Shown piece after piece: positions 49,533 through 58,134 of a DNA stretch of 64,000 bases. The notes beneath the pieces are model-generated. The model was not told the DNA's origin and did no database searches. It saw nothing but the letters and a program-made list of their open reading frames with translations. The stretch comes from JAIOZK01 sp964468645 (GTDB lineage Bacteria > Bacteroidota > Bacteroidia > Bacteroidales > JAIOZK01): the NCBI GenBank assembly GCA_964468645.1, contig CAYXUU010000030.1, forward strand, positions 1 to 64,000. Reading direction: 5' to 3'. Position 1 is the stretch's first letter, and each line of letters opens with the position of its first letter. Position numbers and translations under genes: made by a program.

Positions 49533-50579
49533 TTATTTCTTTTTTTTGAGGGATTTAATTTCATAATATTGCTTGAATAACACTTCCATTATCCTGGAAA
49601 GTATGATTTCGAGATTATCACTATAATTGGCTTTATCTGGTTCTATATCAGTATTGACCGGATCATAGAAAAGCTCCCCGTTATCTCTTCCTAAAAATGT
49701 CCGGGCAATTTGTGTGTTGCTTTTTTTATATACCCTTAAAATTGCTTTTCTTTTTCTTGATGACAAAAGCAAGTTTCTATGTTCCGATTCACCAAAATAA
49801 TGCTCAAAAAAATCAAAATAAGGAACTGCTTTTTCACCCTCTTCCTTTTTGATAACTTTTTTGGAATATGTTTTATTCAGTAACCTGAATAATTCCAGCA
49901 CATCTCCTGGCAAACTTACATTTTCATTAGTATCAGGAAATGTAAAATCCTCCCATTCCTGAACACCAATATTATCAAGAAAATCAATAATCAGGTTTCC
50001 TTCTTTCATCTGTTGGGATTCATACGGCCGGACGATGATGTTTTCACTGCCAAAAACCGCTGAATATTTTGTTAAAGTTTTATACCAGTTATATCTGGAA
50101 CTCGAAACAAAAGGATTCCATTTGAAATTATTCTTCTTGAAATATTCATTAAAACCTAATGAATACCCCGATTTTAGATACTGCTTGTAAAAACTTTCAA
50201 TGTATGTATCCTGTCTCCTTAAATAACATATTATTTTAATGTTGCTCTCCTTGAAGCGTTTCTTAATCTCTTCAAGATTTGCATCAACGATATTGGAAAA
50301 TAAAACCTCGGAACTGATAATGATGTTTCTAGAGCTTGTAGTTGCTTCAATGAATATTTTTCTGATTATTTCATCTACCATATTATTTTGATCAGCGTCA
50401 AGAACCCTGTTTCCAAACTGGTAAAACCATGCAAAAAAGTGTGAGGAATTTATACCTAAAAAATCAGGATAGATCAAACCTTTCTGATAGAGTATGGATC
50501 TGTTCGAGCTTAGAAATTTCTGTATGGTAGAAGTTCCTGTTTTATGTTGCCCGATGTGAATATATATGGTTGGTATCAT
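49533..50579 (-). CDS. PAPS-dependent sulfotransferase-like protein
   Basis: A 348-residue enzyme if it starts at ATG 50579; a TTG 21 bases upstream is less likely. The 5'-phosphosulfate loop IYIHIGQHKTGTSTIQKFL lies at the N-terminus and the 3'-phosphate site is in IICYLRRQDTYIESFYKQ at about 130-145. NIIISSEVLFS lies between them. These are the two PAPS-binding elements of the sulfotransferase family, so it should transfer sulfate from PAPS to a sugar or other acceptor. PAPS synthesis genes are not in the window. It opens the four-gene glycan run and suggests a sulfated surface polymer. Confidence 0.85.
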   Translation of the reverse strand: MIPTIYIHIGQHKTGTSTIQKFLSSNRSILYQKGLIYPDFLGINSSHFFAWFYQFGNRVLDADQNNMVDEIIRKIFIEATTSSRNIIISSEVLFSNIVDANLEEIKKRFKESNIKIICYLRRQDTYIESFYKQYLKSGYSLGFNEYFKKNNFKWNPFVSSSRYNWYKTLTKYSAVFGSENIIVRPYESQQMKEGNLIIDFLDNIGVQEWEDFTFPDTNENVSLPGDVLELFRLLNKTYSKKVIKKEEGEKAVPYFDFFEHYFGESEHRNLLLSSRKRKAILRVYKKSNTQIARTFLGRDNGELFYDPVNTDIEPDKANYSDNLEIILSRIMEVLFKQYYEIKSLKKKK

Positions 50580-50607
50580 TTGTTGATTTACTTTGGTCAA
50601 TTTTTAA

Positions 50608-50781
50608 ACCGGTAAATTCATCAAAGATAAGGCTTTCCTAAAATCTTGTTTGAACCACTTTCAACAGGTAAATGATCATGTTACTAACCTGAAATGTAGC
50701 TACCTTATCAATAAAAAACACGATGAAGGGGATGATTATATACTATTAGGACCTGATACAATTGATCAGGTTAAGCTATAG
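50608..50781 (+). other. Possible 57-codon gene fragment between operons
   Basis: An open plus-strand frame without an ATG at its start, reading FIKDKAFLKSCLNHFQQVND, then LKCSYLINKKHDEGDDYILL and GPDTIDQVKL, stop at 50779-50781. Its composition looks protein-like, and it sits in the 229-bp gap between the glycan run and hydE. It may be the 3' stump of a lost gene or chance. Confidence 0.25.
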
Positions 50782-50808
50782 CCAATTATGAGTTCTCAGA
50801 AGAGTCAG

Positions 50809-51942
50809 TCAGTTTGTGGATTGCATTAATAATCCACGATACCACAATCTGTTATTTGATGCTACAGGTTTATAATGTTTCGAGTCTCCCCAACTATTAT
50901 AAAGAACTTCCTCATTGATATGTTTAAGATTCTTTTCCAGACGCTTGATATACCTGTCTGCAGTTTCTGTCACCCCTGGTTTATTATTATACAGGATGTA
51001 ATCATCCCTGTATTTCAGTGGTGTAACATTTGGCATAATAACATTGGCCCCGGCAAAAATGCCTTTTTCCCTGCCACAGGGTTCAAGGGCTTGCAAAGCC
51101 GTTGAAGCCGCAATATTGATATCTTTCATGATCAATCTTAAAACAGCGATCATCAGCAGGCTCAGGTTGAAACGATGATTCAATGGCAGAAGATCATCTT
51201 TTTGAGCATACATCGGTGTATCCATATGTTCAAGATATGGGCCCATACCAACCATGTCAACATCCATCTGTTTGAAGAACAGCAGGTCGCCGGCAAGATC
51301 TTCTAGCGTTTGACCAGGTAATCCAATCATAATCCCTGTTCCCACCTGGTAACCGATCGACTTAAGATCCAGCAAACACCTTATCCTTTCATCATATCGA
51401 TGTGTCCTGTCATTGGGATGTATTTTGTTAAAAAGTTCCCTGTTAGCTGTTTCAATTCTCAATAAATATCTATGAGCGCCCTGATGAAACCAGCGCCGGT
51501 AAACTTCTCTTTTTTGTTCCCCACAACTCAATGTAATTCCAAGCTGGTTATCGGATTTGGATTTAATCATATTCAGCAATTGTGATATTTTATCAACAAA
51601 TAAGCTGTTTTGAATTTCACCGGACTGAATCACTACAGATCCAAAGCCTTTCTCCAGGGCAAGCATGCTTGCATTCAACAAATCATCACTTTCCATGGTA
51701 TATCTAACCACCTTGCTGTTACAGGCCCTGATGCCACAATAATGGCAACTTTTCCGGCATATGTTAGAATATTCGATCAATCCTCTCAGGGCGACTTTCT
51801 TGCCAACATATTTTTCTTTAACCTGGTTTGCCCTCGCAAATACTTTAAAGCGATCATCATTATCATAAGTTGAGAGAAGAGTAATGATATCATCTTTCTT
51901 CAGGGAATTCTTTGCCAGTATTTTATCGATTTTCTCCTTCAT
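50809..51942 (-). CDS. hydE: [FeFe]-hydrogenase maturase HydE (radical SAM)
   Basis: A 377-residue radical SAM enzyme needed to build the diiron part of the H-cluster; with HydG and HydF it makes the dithiomethylamine-bridged 2Fe unit. The SAM cluster motif CRKSCHYCG gives Cys62, Cys66 and Cys69 (CX3CX2C). KVALRGLIEYSNICR precedes it, as in known HydE proteins, and GIMIGLPGQTLEDLAGDLLF and VDMVGMGPYLEH follow in the barrel. Length is normal. Its start overlaps the hydF stop by 20 bp, so translation is coupled. Last gene of the ten-gene hydrogenase operon. Confidence 0.95.
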   Translation of the reverse strand: MKEKIDKILAKNSLKKDDIITLLSTYDNDDRFKVFARANQVKEKYVGKKVALRGLIEYSNICRKSCHYCGIRACNSKVVRYTMESDDLLNASMLALEKGFGSVVIQSGEIQNSLFVDKISQLLNMIKSKSDNQLGITLSCGEQKREVYRRWFHQGAHRYLLRIETANRELFNKIHPNDRTHRYDERIRCLLDLKSIGYQVGTGIMIGLPGQTLEDLAGDLLFFKQMDVDMVGMGPYLEHMDTPMYAQKDDLLPLNHRFNLSLLMIAVLRLIMKDINIAASTALQALEPCGREKGIFAGANVIMPNVTPLKYRDDYILYNNKPGVTETADRYIKRLEKNLKHINEEVLYNSWGDSKHYKPVASNNRLWYRGLLMQSTN

Positions 51943-53146
51943 AAGCCATCTCCATAAAGGGCATTACTGCCCTGTCAAAAATTCCATTTAAATACGCAAT
52001 CATCATTCCATAGTTGGATACCGGTATTCCGTTTTCAATAGCCGGTCTGAGCCGTTCACTGATCTGACGCCTGGTGGCTACACATCCACCACATTGAATA
52101 ACCAGGGCATAATTATCTATTGGTTCGCCAATTTCATCAAATCCGCCAACTATATTATATTCAAGTTTTTTACCGGTATATTCATTGATCCACCCTGGGA
52201 GTTTATATCTTCCGATATCATCACAGCTAACTCTGTGGGTACATGATTCAAGAATTAATACTTTATCCCCCTCCTTCAGGTTATCGATTTTTGGTGTTCC
52301 TTCGAGGTAATGTTCAAATTCACCCCTGTATCGGGCAAAAACAATACTGAAGCTCGTTAGCAGGATATCTTCCGGGATCATCGTTTTAATCAGGTGGAAT
52401 ATCTGGCTATCGGTCACAATGATCTTTGGCCTGATACCTGTATTCATCAGGAAAGCTGCAGCTTCGGTTTCCTTAACAACAATGGAAATACAATCGTTGT
52501 CAAGCACATCCCGGATAGCCATCACCTGCGGAAGTATCAATCTTCCCTCAGGAGCTCCGGAATCAATAGGGGTGATCAGTAAAGCAATATCACCCCTGCA
52601 TAAAATATCTCCGAACAGTGAATTATTAGTGTAAGTTTTCTCCGGAATAGTATCAGAAATGTGCCGGATCAGAATCTCAGTATCCTGTTTTAATGTAGTA
52701 CTGTATTCAACGATCGGAGCTTTTGAAACGGTCCGTATAGCTTCAAATGTTTCTTCAGAAAGTTCCTCAATATCCGACTTATTATGAATGACAAGGTATG
52801 GTAAATCTTTGCTGTGGAATTTCCTGATCATTTCTGTTTCAAAACCATTGAAGTTATTGTGTGTGATCATCAGTATTGCCAGGTCAAGTTGATCAAGCGT
52901 TTGCATGCTTTTATTTATGCGTTTTGCACCAAGTTCCCCTGTATCATCAATTCCGGCAGTATCAACAATAATGCATGGCCCGATACCGAATATCTCAATG
53001 GATTTCTTAACCGGATCGGTTGTTGTTCCTGCATGGTCAGATACAATGGCAACTTCCTGGTTAACAATGGTATTGATCAGGGAACTTTTTCCTGTATTCC
53101 TTCTGCCGAAAATGCCGATGTGTGGTTTAAGATCTTTTCCTTTCAT
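51923..53146 (-). CDS. hydF: [FeFe]-hydrogenase maturation GTPase HydF
   Basis: A 407-residue scaffold that carries the 2Fe precursor to apo-HydA. N-terminal GTPase: Walker A GRRNTGKS (14-21), DHAGTTTDP (G2), IIVDTAGIDD (G3) and HNKSDIEE (G4). Middle dimerisation region. C-terminal cluster site: CTH (Cys302, His304) and CGGC (Cys352, Cys355), with 46 residues between His304 and residue 351. Position 351 is Gln where the family motif CXHX(46-53)HCXXC has His; the three cluster cysteines are kept. It lies 11 bp after hydG and overlaps hydE. Confidence 0.95.
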   Translation of the reverse strand: MKGKDLKPHIGIFGRRNTGKSSLINTIVNQEVAIVSDHAGTTTDPVKKSIEIFGIGPCIIVDTAGIDDTGELGAKRINKSMQTLDQLDLAILMITHNNFNGFETEMIRKFHSKDLPYLVIHNKSDIEELSEETFEAIRTVSKAPIVEYSTTLKQDTEILIRHISDTIPEKTYTNNSLFGDILCRGDIALLITPIDSGAPEGRLILPQVMAIRDVLDNDCISIVVKETEAAAFLMNTGIRPKIIVTDSQIFHLIKTMIPEDILLTSFSIVFARYRGEFEHYLEGTPKIDNLKEGDKVLILESCTHRVSCDDIGRYKLPGWINEYTGKKLEYNIVGGFDEIGEPIDNYALVIQCGGCVATRRQISERLRPAIENGIPVSNYGMMIAYLNGIFDRAVMPFMEMAYEGENR

Positions 53147-53157
53147 TTCAATAAGTA

Positions 53158-54585
53158 TTAGAAGTATAAATCCCTTTGTCCGGATTTTACTTTTTCGAGT
53201 TTGTTTAATAGTTGATCCCTTATTTTGCCATCAGTTACCCCTTTCAGATTCCCTTTGATAACCTTCCATCCTTTAACATATGCCTCATCATTTGCATAGT
53301 CTTCCAGATACTCGGCCAGTGTGAGGATAGCATTTGGTGTACAAAATCTTTTAATGAATCCCGGCACGGAGAATTCCATAAAATGTTCACCGGTTCTCCC
53401 TTTTCGGTAACAGGCAGTACAGAAAGAGGGTAGATAATTATCATCAAGGAGTTCGTCAATGATTTCACCCAGTGAGCGGTTATCATTGAGCAGAAATTGT
53501 TCCCTGTTCAGGTTCTGGTTTTCAGATTTCTCATTTGCATAAGCCCCGATCTCAATTTTTGAACCGGCATCAATCTGAGAACAACCATATTTCAATACTT
53601 CCCTGCGTATATGTTCCGGTTCTCTTGCAGTTAATATCAGGCCGGTATAAGGAACAGCCAGCCTGAGGATAGCGATCAGGCGTGTGAATTCCTCATCACT
53701 TACCCTGTATCTATCATCAATGTTTAAGTGTGATGCATCCTGTAAACGGGGAAATGAAATGGTATGGGGCCCTACATTATAACAGGCTTCCAGGTGATTT
53801 GTATGCCTGACAAGGCCCATAACTTCGAACTTCCAATCATATAATCCGAATAATGCCCCGATTCCTACATCATCAATTCCGGCTTCCATAGCCCTGTCAA
53901 GTGCAGTAATTCGATAATCATAGCTGGCTTTCTTTCCATGGGTATGGTATATTTTATATGCTTCAGGATGATACGTTTCCTGGAAGATCTGGTAGGTGCC
54001 AATACCTGCCTGATGTACGGTTTTGAAATCCTCAATACTTAAGGGTGCTGCGTTGATATTAACCCTTCTTATTTCACCATTGTCTTTTTTGATTTTGTAA
54101 ACCTTTCTTACACAATCGGCAATGAATTCTGCATTATAGTCCCTGTGTTCACCAAATGCGAGGATAAGCCGTTTTTGTCCGTTTTCTTCCAGGGCTATAA
54201 CATTCCTGGTCAGTTCCTGTTCATCAAGTGTCATCCTTATCGCATCTTTATTAGACGCACTGAAACCACAGTATTTGCAATTGTTATTGCATTTATTTCC
54301 GACATAAAGTGGTGCAAACAGAACCACCCGGTTTCCGTAAATTTCTTCCTTAAGTTTCTGTGCACCTGCTTTGATTTCTTCGATCAGTTCAGGATCTTCT
54401 GCATTTAAGAGTATCGCTGTTTCTTCAAGTGTAAGTCTGTTTTTCGAAATTGACTTTTCGATGATCTTCCTTACTCTGTGTTTATCTCCATGGGCCATTT
54501 TAAGAATACTTTCAATTTCTTCTGTATCAATAAAACCCTTCTCGGATTCATCATCTATTCTATATTTTTGAGCTTCAAATTTCAT
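53158..54585 (-). CDS. hydG: [FeFe]-hydrogenase maturase HydG (tyrosine lyase)
   Basis: A 475-residue radical SAM enzyme that splits tyrosine into p-cresol and the CO and CN ligands of the H-cluster. SAM cluster: Cys99, Cys103, Cys106 in NKCNNNCKYCGFSA (CX3CX2C). The second, C-terminal cluster site is CTACYRKGRTGEHF followed by Cys, exactly CX2CX22C, as needed for CO/CN formation. I start at ATG 54585 (MKFEAQKYRIDDE), 4 bp after the previous stop; ATG 54630 would overlap that gene by 41 bp and add residues unlike HydG. Sits between the receiver-kinase gene and hydF. Confidence 0.95.
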   Translation of the reverse strand: MKFEAQKYRIDDESEKGFIDTEEIESILKMAHGDKHRVRKIIEKSISKNRLTLEETAILLNAEDPELIEEIKAGAQKLKEEIYGNRVVLFAPLYVGNKCNNNCKYCGFSASNKDAIRMTLDEQELTRNVIALEENGQKRLILAFGEHRDYNAEFIADCVRKVYKIKKDNGEIRRVNINAAPLSIEDFKTVHQAGIGTYQIFQETYHPEAYKIYHTHGKKASYDYRITALDRAMEAGIDDVGIGALFGLYDWKFEVMGLVRHTNHLEACYNVGPHTISFPRLQDASHLNIDDRYRVSDEEFTRLIAILRLAVPYTGLILTAREPEHIRREVLKYGCSQIDAGSKIEIGAYANEKSENQNLNREQFLLNDNRSLGEIIDELLDDNYLPSFCTACYRKGRTGEHFMEFSVPGFIKRFCTPNAILTLAEYLEDYANDEAYVKGWKVIKGNLKGVTDGKIRDQLLNKLEKVKSGQRDLYF

Positions 54586-54589
54586 GGCT

Positions 54590-55711
54590 CTATACTTTTG
54601 GTAACAGAACAGTAAACTTTGATCCTTCATAAGGTTTGCTTACTACACTGATTTCACCATTATTCAAATCGATAAGTTTTTTTACAATGGAGAGGCCCAG
54701 TCCGCTTCCGGTAATGTTTTGTGTCCTTGAATTTTTTATTCTGACAAATTCCTGGAATAGTTTTTCAACTTCTGCTTCGCTCATCCCGATTCCTGTATCC
54801 TCAACTGTGATTTCTATGTTTTTAGAAGTATCCCTGATGTTCAGAAATACCTCACCATTTTCTTTGTTATACTTTACAGCATTTGAGAGCAGGTTGTTAA
54901 ATATGATCTCTATTTCGGCAGGATCGGTATGAAAATATACCGGACTCCCATTCTGGAAATTCAGTTTCACTGATTTCTGTATGGCAAGTGGTTCCATGGA
55001 GTGCAGGGCTACTATTGCGATTTCAGAAAGATCGATTTTTGTGACCTCCCTTTTCTTTTTCCCATTTTCAATACGTGTAAGATCAAGCAGATCCATGATC
55101 AATCCCCGCATGCCTTTTATTCTCTCCAGCGAACGCTTAATCATTACTTCATAGGAATCTATGTCGTTACCTGCCTGTTTATCCTGCATGATATTCAGAT
55201 AACCCTCAATAGCATTGATAGGTGACTTTAATTCGTGTGATAAAACCGACAGAAACTGAAACCTTACCTGTTTTCCTTCAGTATTCATTTTCAGGGTCAT
55301 GCGTTTCAAAAAGAGGTGTTTGGTGATGCTTTCAACAGCAGCCTTCAATTCGGTGGGGGTAAATGGCTTGGGGACGAAATTATAGGCACCGTTGTTCGTT
55401 GCTTTCACAGCAAGATCCAGTGAGGCATAAGAGGTAATCATCATAACCTGTACATCGAATTCTTTCTCCCTTATATATTCCAGAATTTCGATACCGTATA
55501 TTCCTGGTAATTTGTTGTCAAGTAAAACGATATCTATCTGTTGTTTATTCAGGATGTCTATTGCTTCTTCGCCGGTTTCAACCTCTATGGTTTCATAGCC
55601 AAAGTCTTCTTCAAGAAATGGAAAATCCACGGTGAAATTTCTCAATACTCTGCTTATTCCCATTCTGATGCCGGGCTCATCATCTACAACCAAAACTTTT
55701 AATACGTTCAT
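54590..55711 (-). CDS. Receiver-histidine kinase hybrid protein
   Basis: A 373-residue cytoplasmic signalling protein: receiver domain 1-125 with acidic pocket VVDDE (8-12), phosphorylation site Asp65 in LLDNKLPG, Thr94 and Lys116 in VPKPF; then HisKA with His160 in SVLSHELKSP and an ATPase domain with NNLLSNAVKYN (N box), DTGIGM (G1) and GSGLGLSIVKKL (G2). Receiver-first kinases take phosphate from another kinase and change activity. Its place, 18 bp after a lone receiver and two genes after the H-cluster-like kinase, suggests a second step in the same relay. No DNA-binding domain. Translation may be linked to hydG, which starts 4 bp later. Confidence 0.9.
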   Translation of the reverse strand: MNVLKVLVVDDEPGIRMGISRVLRNFTVDFPFLEEDFGYETIEVETGEEAIDILNKQQIDIVLLDNKLPGIYGIEILEYIREKEFDVQVMMITSYASLDLAVKATNNGAYNFVPKPFTPTELKAAVESITKHLFLKRMTLKMNTEGKQVRFQFLSVLSHELKSPINAIEGYLNIMQDKQAGNDIDSYEVMIKRSLERIKGMRGLIMDLLDLTRIENGKKKREVTKIDLSEIAIVALHSMEPLAIQKSVKLNFQNGSPVYFHTDPAEIEIIFNNLLSNAVKYNKENGEVFLNIRDTSKNIEITVEDTGIGMSEAEVEKLFQEFVRIKNSRTQNITGSGLGLSIVKKLIDLNNGEISVVSKPYEGSKFTVLLPKV

Positions 55712-55729
55712 AACACCATGTTTTTAAGA

Positions 55730-56113
55730 TTAAACCTTCAGCAATTTATTAATCTCACGATGCAACTGATCTGGCCTGATACCTTTCTCAATATATTTAT
55801 CGGCTTTGATCCATTGTTTGTCGGTCTCAGAATCAATCCCGAATGTCAAACCTGTTTCTGCGGTAACCGCAGTAGCAATAATAACAGGTACATCAGGATA
55901 CTTTTGTTTGATCTTGTAGCTCAGGATAAAGCCACTGTCCTGGTTTTCCATCATCAGGTCAACAATAGCAAGATCAGGCCTGGTATTTGAAATAATTTCC
56001 TCACCGGCCTTCTGGCTTTGAGCTGTCAGTGTTTCAAAACCAAAGCGCTCAATCTGGAACTTCATCTGTTCCAACTGATCCTGATCATCTTCAACTAACA
56101 ATATTTTTTTCAT
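55730..56113 (-). CDS. Single-domain response regulator
   Basis: A 127-residue CheY-like receiver with no output domain. Acidic pocket VEDD (7-10), phosphorylation site Asp52 in AIVDLMM, Thr81 in IIATAV, Lys110 in YIEKGIRP. The gap between Thr81 and Lys110 is about seven residues longer than in CheY and the usual KP is KG. It probably takes phosphate from the kinase encoded 32 bp upstream and passes it on or binds a partner. Confidence 0.9.
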   Translation of the reverse strand: MKKILLVEDDQDQLEQMKFQIERFGFETLTAQSQKAGEEIISNTRPDLAIVDLMMENQDSGFILSYKIKQKYPDVPVIIATAVTAETGLTFGIDSETDKQWIKADKYIEKGIRPDQLHREINKLLKV

Positions 56114-56145
56114 TTTAATAATTCATTTAATCTTTAATAATTCTT

Positions 56146-58125
56146 TTATTTTCTGGGTAATGTGATCCTGAATGTTGTACCTGTGGGCCCGTGTTCTGGA
56201 TCGGCATTTGATTCAACTTTTATCTGCCCTTTATGCATTTTCACAATACCATAAACCAGGGGCAATCCCAGTCCTGTACCTTGCCCGATACCTTTGGTTG
56301 TGAAAAATGGGGTGAATACCTTCTCCATATCTTTTTTATTTATTCCACCTCCGGTATCGGAAATATTGATTTTTACTTCATCTTCAACGTCTTGTAATGA
56401 CACTGTAAGCAATCCTCCTCCAGGCATCGCTTCAACGGCATTCTTTTCAAGATTGGTCATCACCTGCATCATCTGGTCTGTGTCAATCATCGCGTGATGA
56501 TCAAGCATATTTGTATTGAAATTTATCTTGATGTCTTTATCACAGATAACCGAGTCAAGGCTTTTCTGGCAAAACTTAACGAGGTTGATTTCTGTTTTTC
56601 TTAGCTGATTCTTCCTGGCAAAATTCAATAAACCCCCGACAATTTTTTTACAACGTTTTGTTTGTTCTACGATCAATTCCAGGTCTTTTTTAATGGGACT
56701 GTTTTCTGCAGTTTCTTCAAGCAAAATATTGGAGTACATTGTAATTACCCCCAGTGGATTATTAAGTTCATGGGCAATTCCAGCTGAAAGTTGCCCCATC
56801 CCTGCCAGTTTCTCTGATTGCCGGAGTGCCTGACGGGTGGAAGCCAGCACCTCATTGGATTCATTAAGCTCTTCGATGGAATGATGAAGCTTTTCAATGG
56901 TATAGGGCAAGCACATTTCAATCTCGGCAAGCCCTTCCATTATTGCAACAGCATGTTCGGAACAGGTTTCATAACCGCAGGCTCCGCAGTTCAGATGGTC
57001 TTCAGCTTTGTATTTACCCATGGAATGAAGTACCTTTTCTATTTCGTCATCACCCGGGAGTGGAAGCCGACGATCATGTGGCTGAAATTCAGCCGAATAA
57101 TCCAGATCCTGAAATTCATCGAGATATTTATTCCAGGTTTCATTATCTCCATGATCAAGTTTCTGTTTTACATAATCACTGATTCGTAACCTTCCTGAAT
57201 ATTTTTCTTCCTGCCTGGTCATTCCGGGACCCAGGATACAACCTTCACAACTTAACAGTTCCATATGATGATCCTTAAGATGGCCACATTCGAATTCCCT
57301 GATGGCTTCTTTAAAATTTTCCTTTCCCTCAGCAACAACAATATTACCTTCACAGATATCATCTGATTTATCAACAGTTTGCAATAATCCCCGACTGACA
57401 GGGAAGATCGAGCCTTTTCCCGCAATGGGTGGATCGAATGCTGATGCTGAAACATCATTCGGATAAATGTTATATTCTTCAAAGAGTTTCCTGAGTTCCC
57501 GAAAGGTGATGGCTTCGTCTATCTCATCCGACTCAGCTTTCTTGGCTATACAGGGGCCTATAAAAACCACTTTAAGTTTTCTGCCATATTTCTTCCTGAT
57601 GATGCGGCCGGTTGCCACCATTGGAGAGGTAATAGGGGCAAGGTGTGATACAAGTTCGGGATGATATTGCTCGATGTAATAAACAATGGCCGGGCAATCA
57701 CTGGTGATCACTGGTTTTGTATTGCCGTTCTCAAACAGCTCATTGTATTTCTTTGCAACCATGTCGGCGCCAAAACCTACCTCAACAACAAATTCAAATC
57801 CAAGTTTTCTGAGCATTCCAACAAGTATCCTGTAGTCATTTATTTCTACAAATTCTGCCGGGAAACTGGGTGCTATACATGCTGCAATACTGGTATTTGA
57901 TTCCAGTAACTCCGTCACCTGTCCGGTTGAATCGAGGAACATCTTGGCTCCCTGGCTGCAAACTTTAACACAATTCCCACATGCTATACATCTTTTATGT
58001 ATAACTTCTGCCTGGCCATTATTGATCCTGATGGCTTTCACCGGACATTCCCTCACGCACGTATAGCACACCCGGCATTTGTCTTTTACCGTATAAACTA
58101 ACTTATCTCTTGATCGTGTGCTCAT
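56146..58125 (-). CDS. [FeFe]-hydrogenase-like sensor fused to a histidine kinase
   Basis: A 659-residue protein joining four parts: (1) two ferredoxin-type 4Fe-4S motifs, Cys17/20/23/27 and Cys46/49/52/56; (2) an H-cluster-like domain at about 75-335 with TSDCP (Asp143, Cys144), GPCIAKK (Cys192) and SCEGCILGPG (Cys293, Cys296); (3) a CX2CX4CX16C cluster motif (Cys380, 383, 388, 405); (4) a histidine kinase with His452 in GIAHELNNPLG, NLEKNAVEAMPGG, DTGGGI and GTGLGLPLVYGIV. The four cysteines expected to hold the H-cluster iron-sulfur unit appear conserved, but the proton-relay Cys (303 in HydA here) is Asp and the CPGGC spacing is one residue shorter. It fits the putative sensory [FeFe]-hydrogenase groups. 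I infer that it senses H2 or redox state and drives the receivers next to it. It begins 9 bp after hydA. Confidence 0.9.
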   Translation of the reverse strand: MSTRSRDKLVYTVKDKCRVCYTCVRECPVKAIRINNGQAEVIHKRCIACGNCVKVCSQGAKMFLDSTGQVTELLESNTSIAACIAPSFPAEFVEINDYRILVGMLRKLGFEFVVEVGFGADMVAKKYNELFENGNTKPVITSDCPAIVYYIEQYHPELVSHLAPITSPMVATGRIIRKKYGRKLKVVFIGPCIAKKAESDEIDEAITFRELRKLFEEYNIYPNDVSASAFDPPIAGKGSIFPVSRGLLQTVDKSDDICEGNIVVAEGKENFKEAIREFECGHLKDHHMELLSCEGCILGPGMTRQEEKYSGRLRISDYVKQKLDHGDNETWNKYLDEFQDLDYSAEFQPHDRRLPLPGDDEIEKVLHSMGKYKAEDHLNCGACGYETCSEHAVAIMEGLAEIEMCLPYTIEKLHHSIEELNESNEVLASTRQALRQSEKLAGMGQLSAGIAHELNNPLGVITMYSNILLEETAENSPIKKDLELIVEQTKRCKKIVGGLLNFARKNQLRKTEINLVKFCQKSLDSVICDKDIKINFNTNMLDHHAMIDTDQMMQVMTNLEKNAVEAMPGGGLLTVSLQDVEDEVKINISDTGGGINKKDMEKVFTPFFTTKGIGQGTGLGLPLVYGIVKMHKGQIKVESNADPEHGPTGTTFRITLPRK

Positions 58126-58134
58126 CTCTTCTGT

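Noticed and set aside
54586..54630. Upstream ATG for hydG
   Set aside because: It would overlap the previous gene by 41 bp and add 15 residues unlike HydG; ATG 54585 fits better.
56146..58125. A second catalytic hydrogenase
   Set aside because: The proton-relay Cys is Asp, the CPGGC loop is altered and a kinase is attached, which fits a sensor better than an enzyme.
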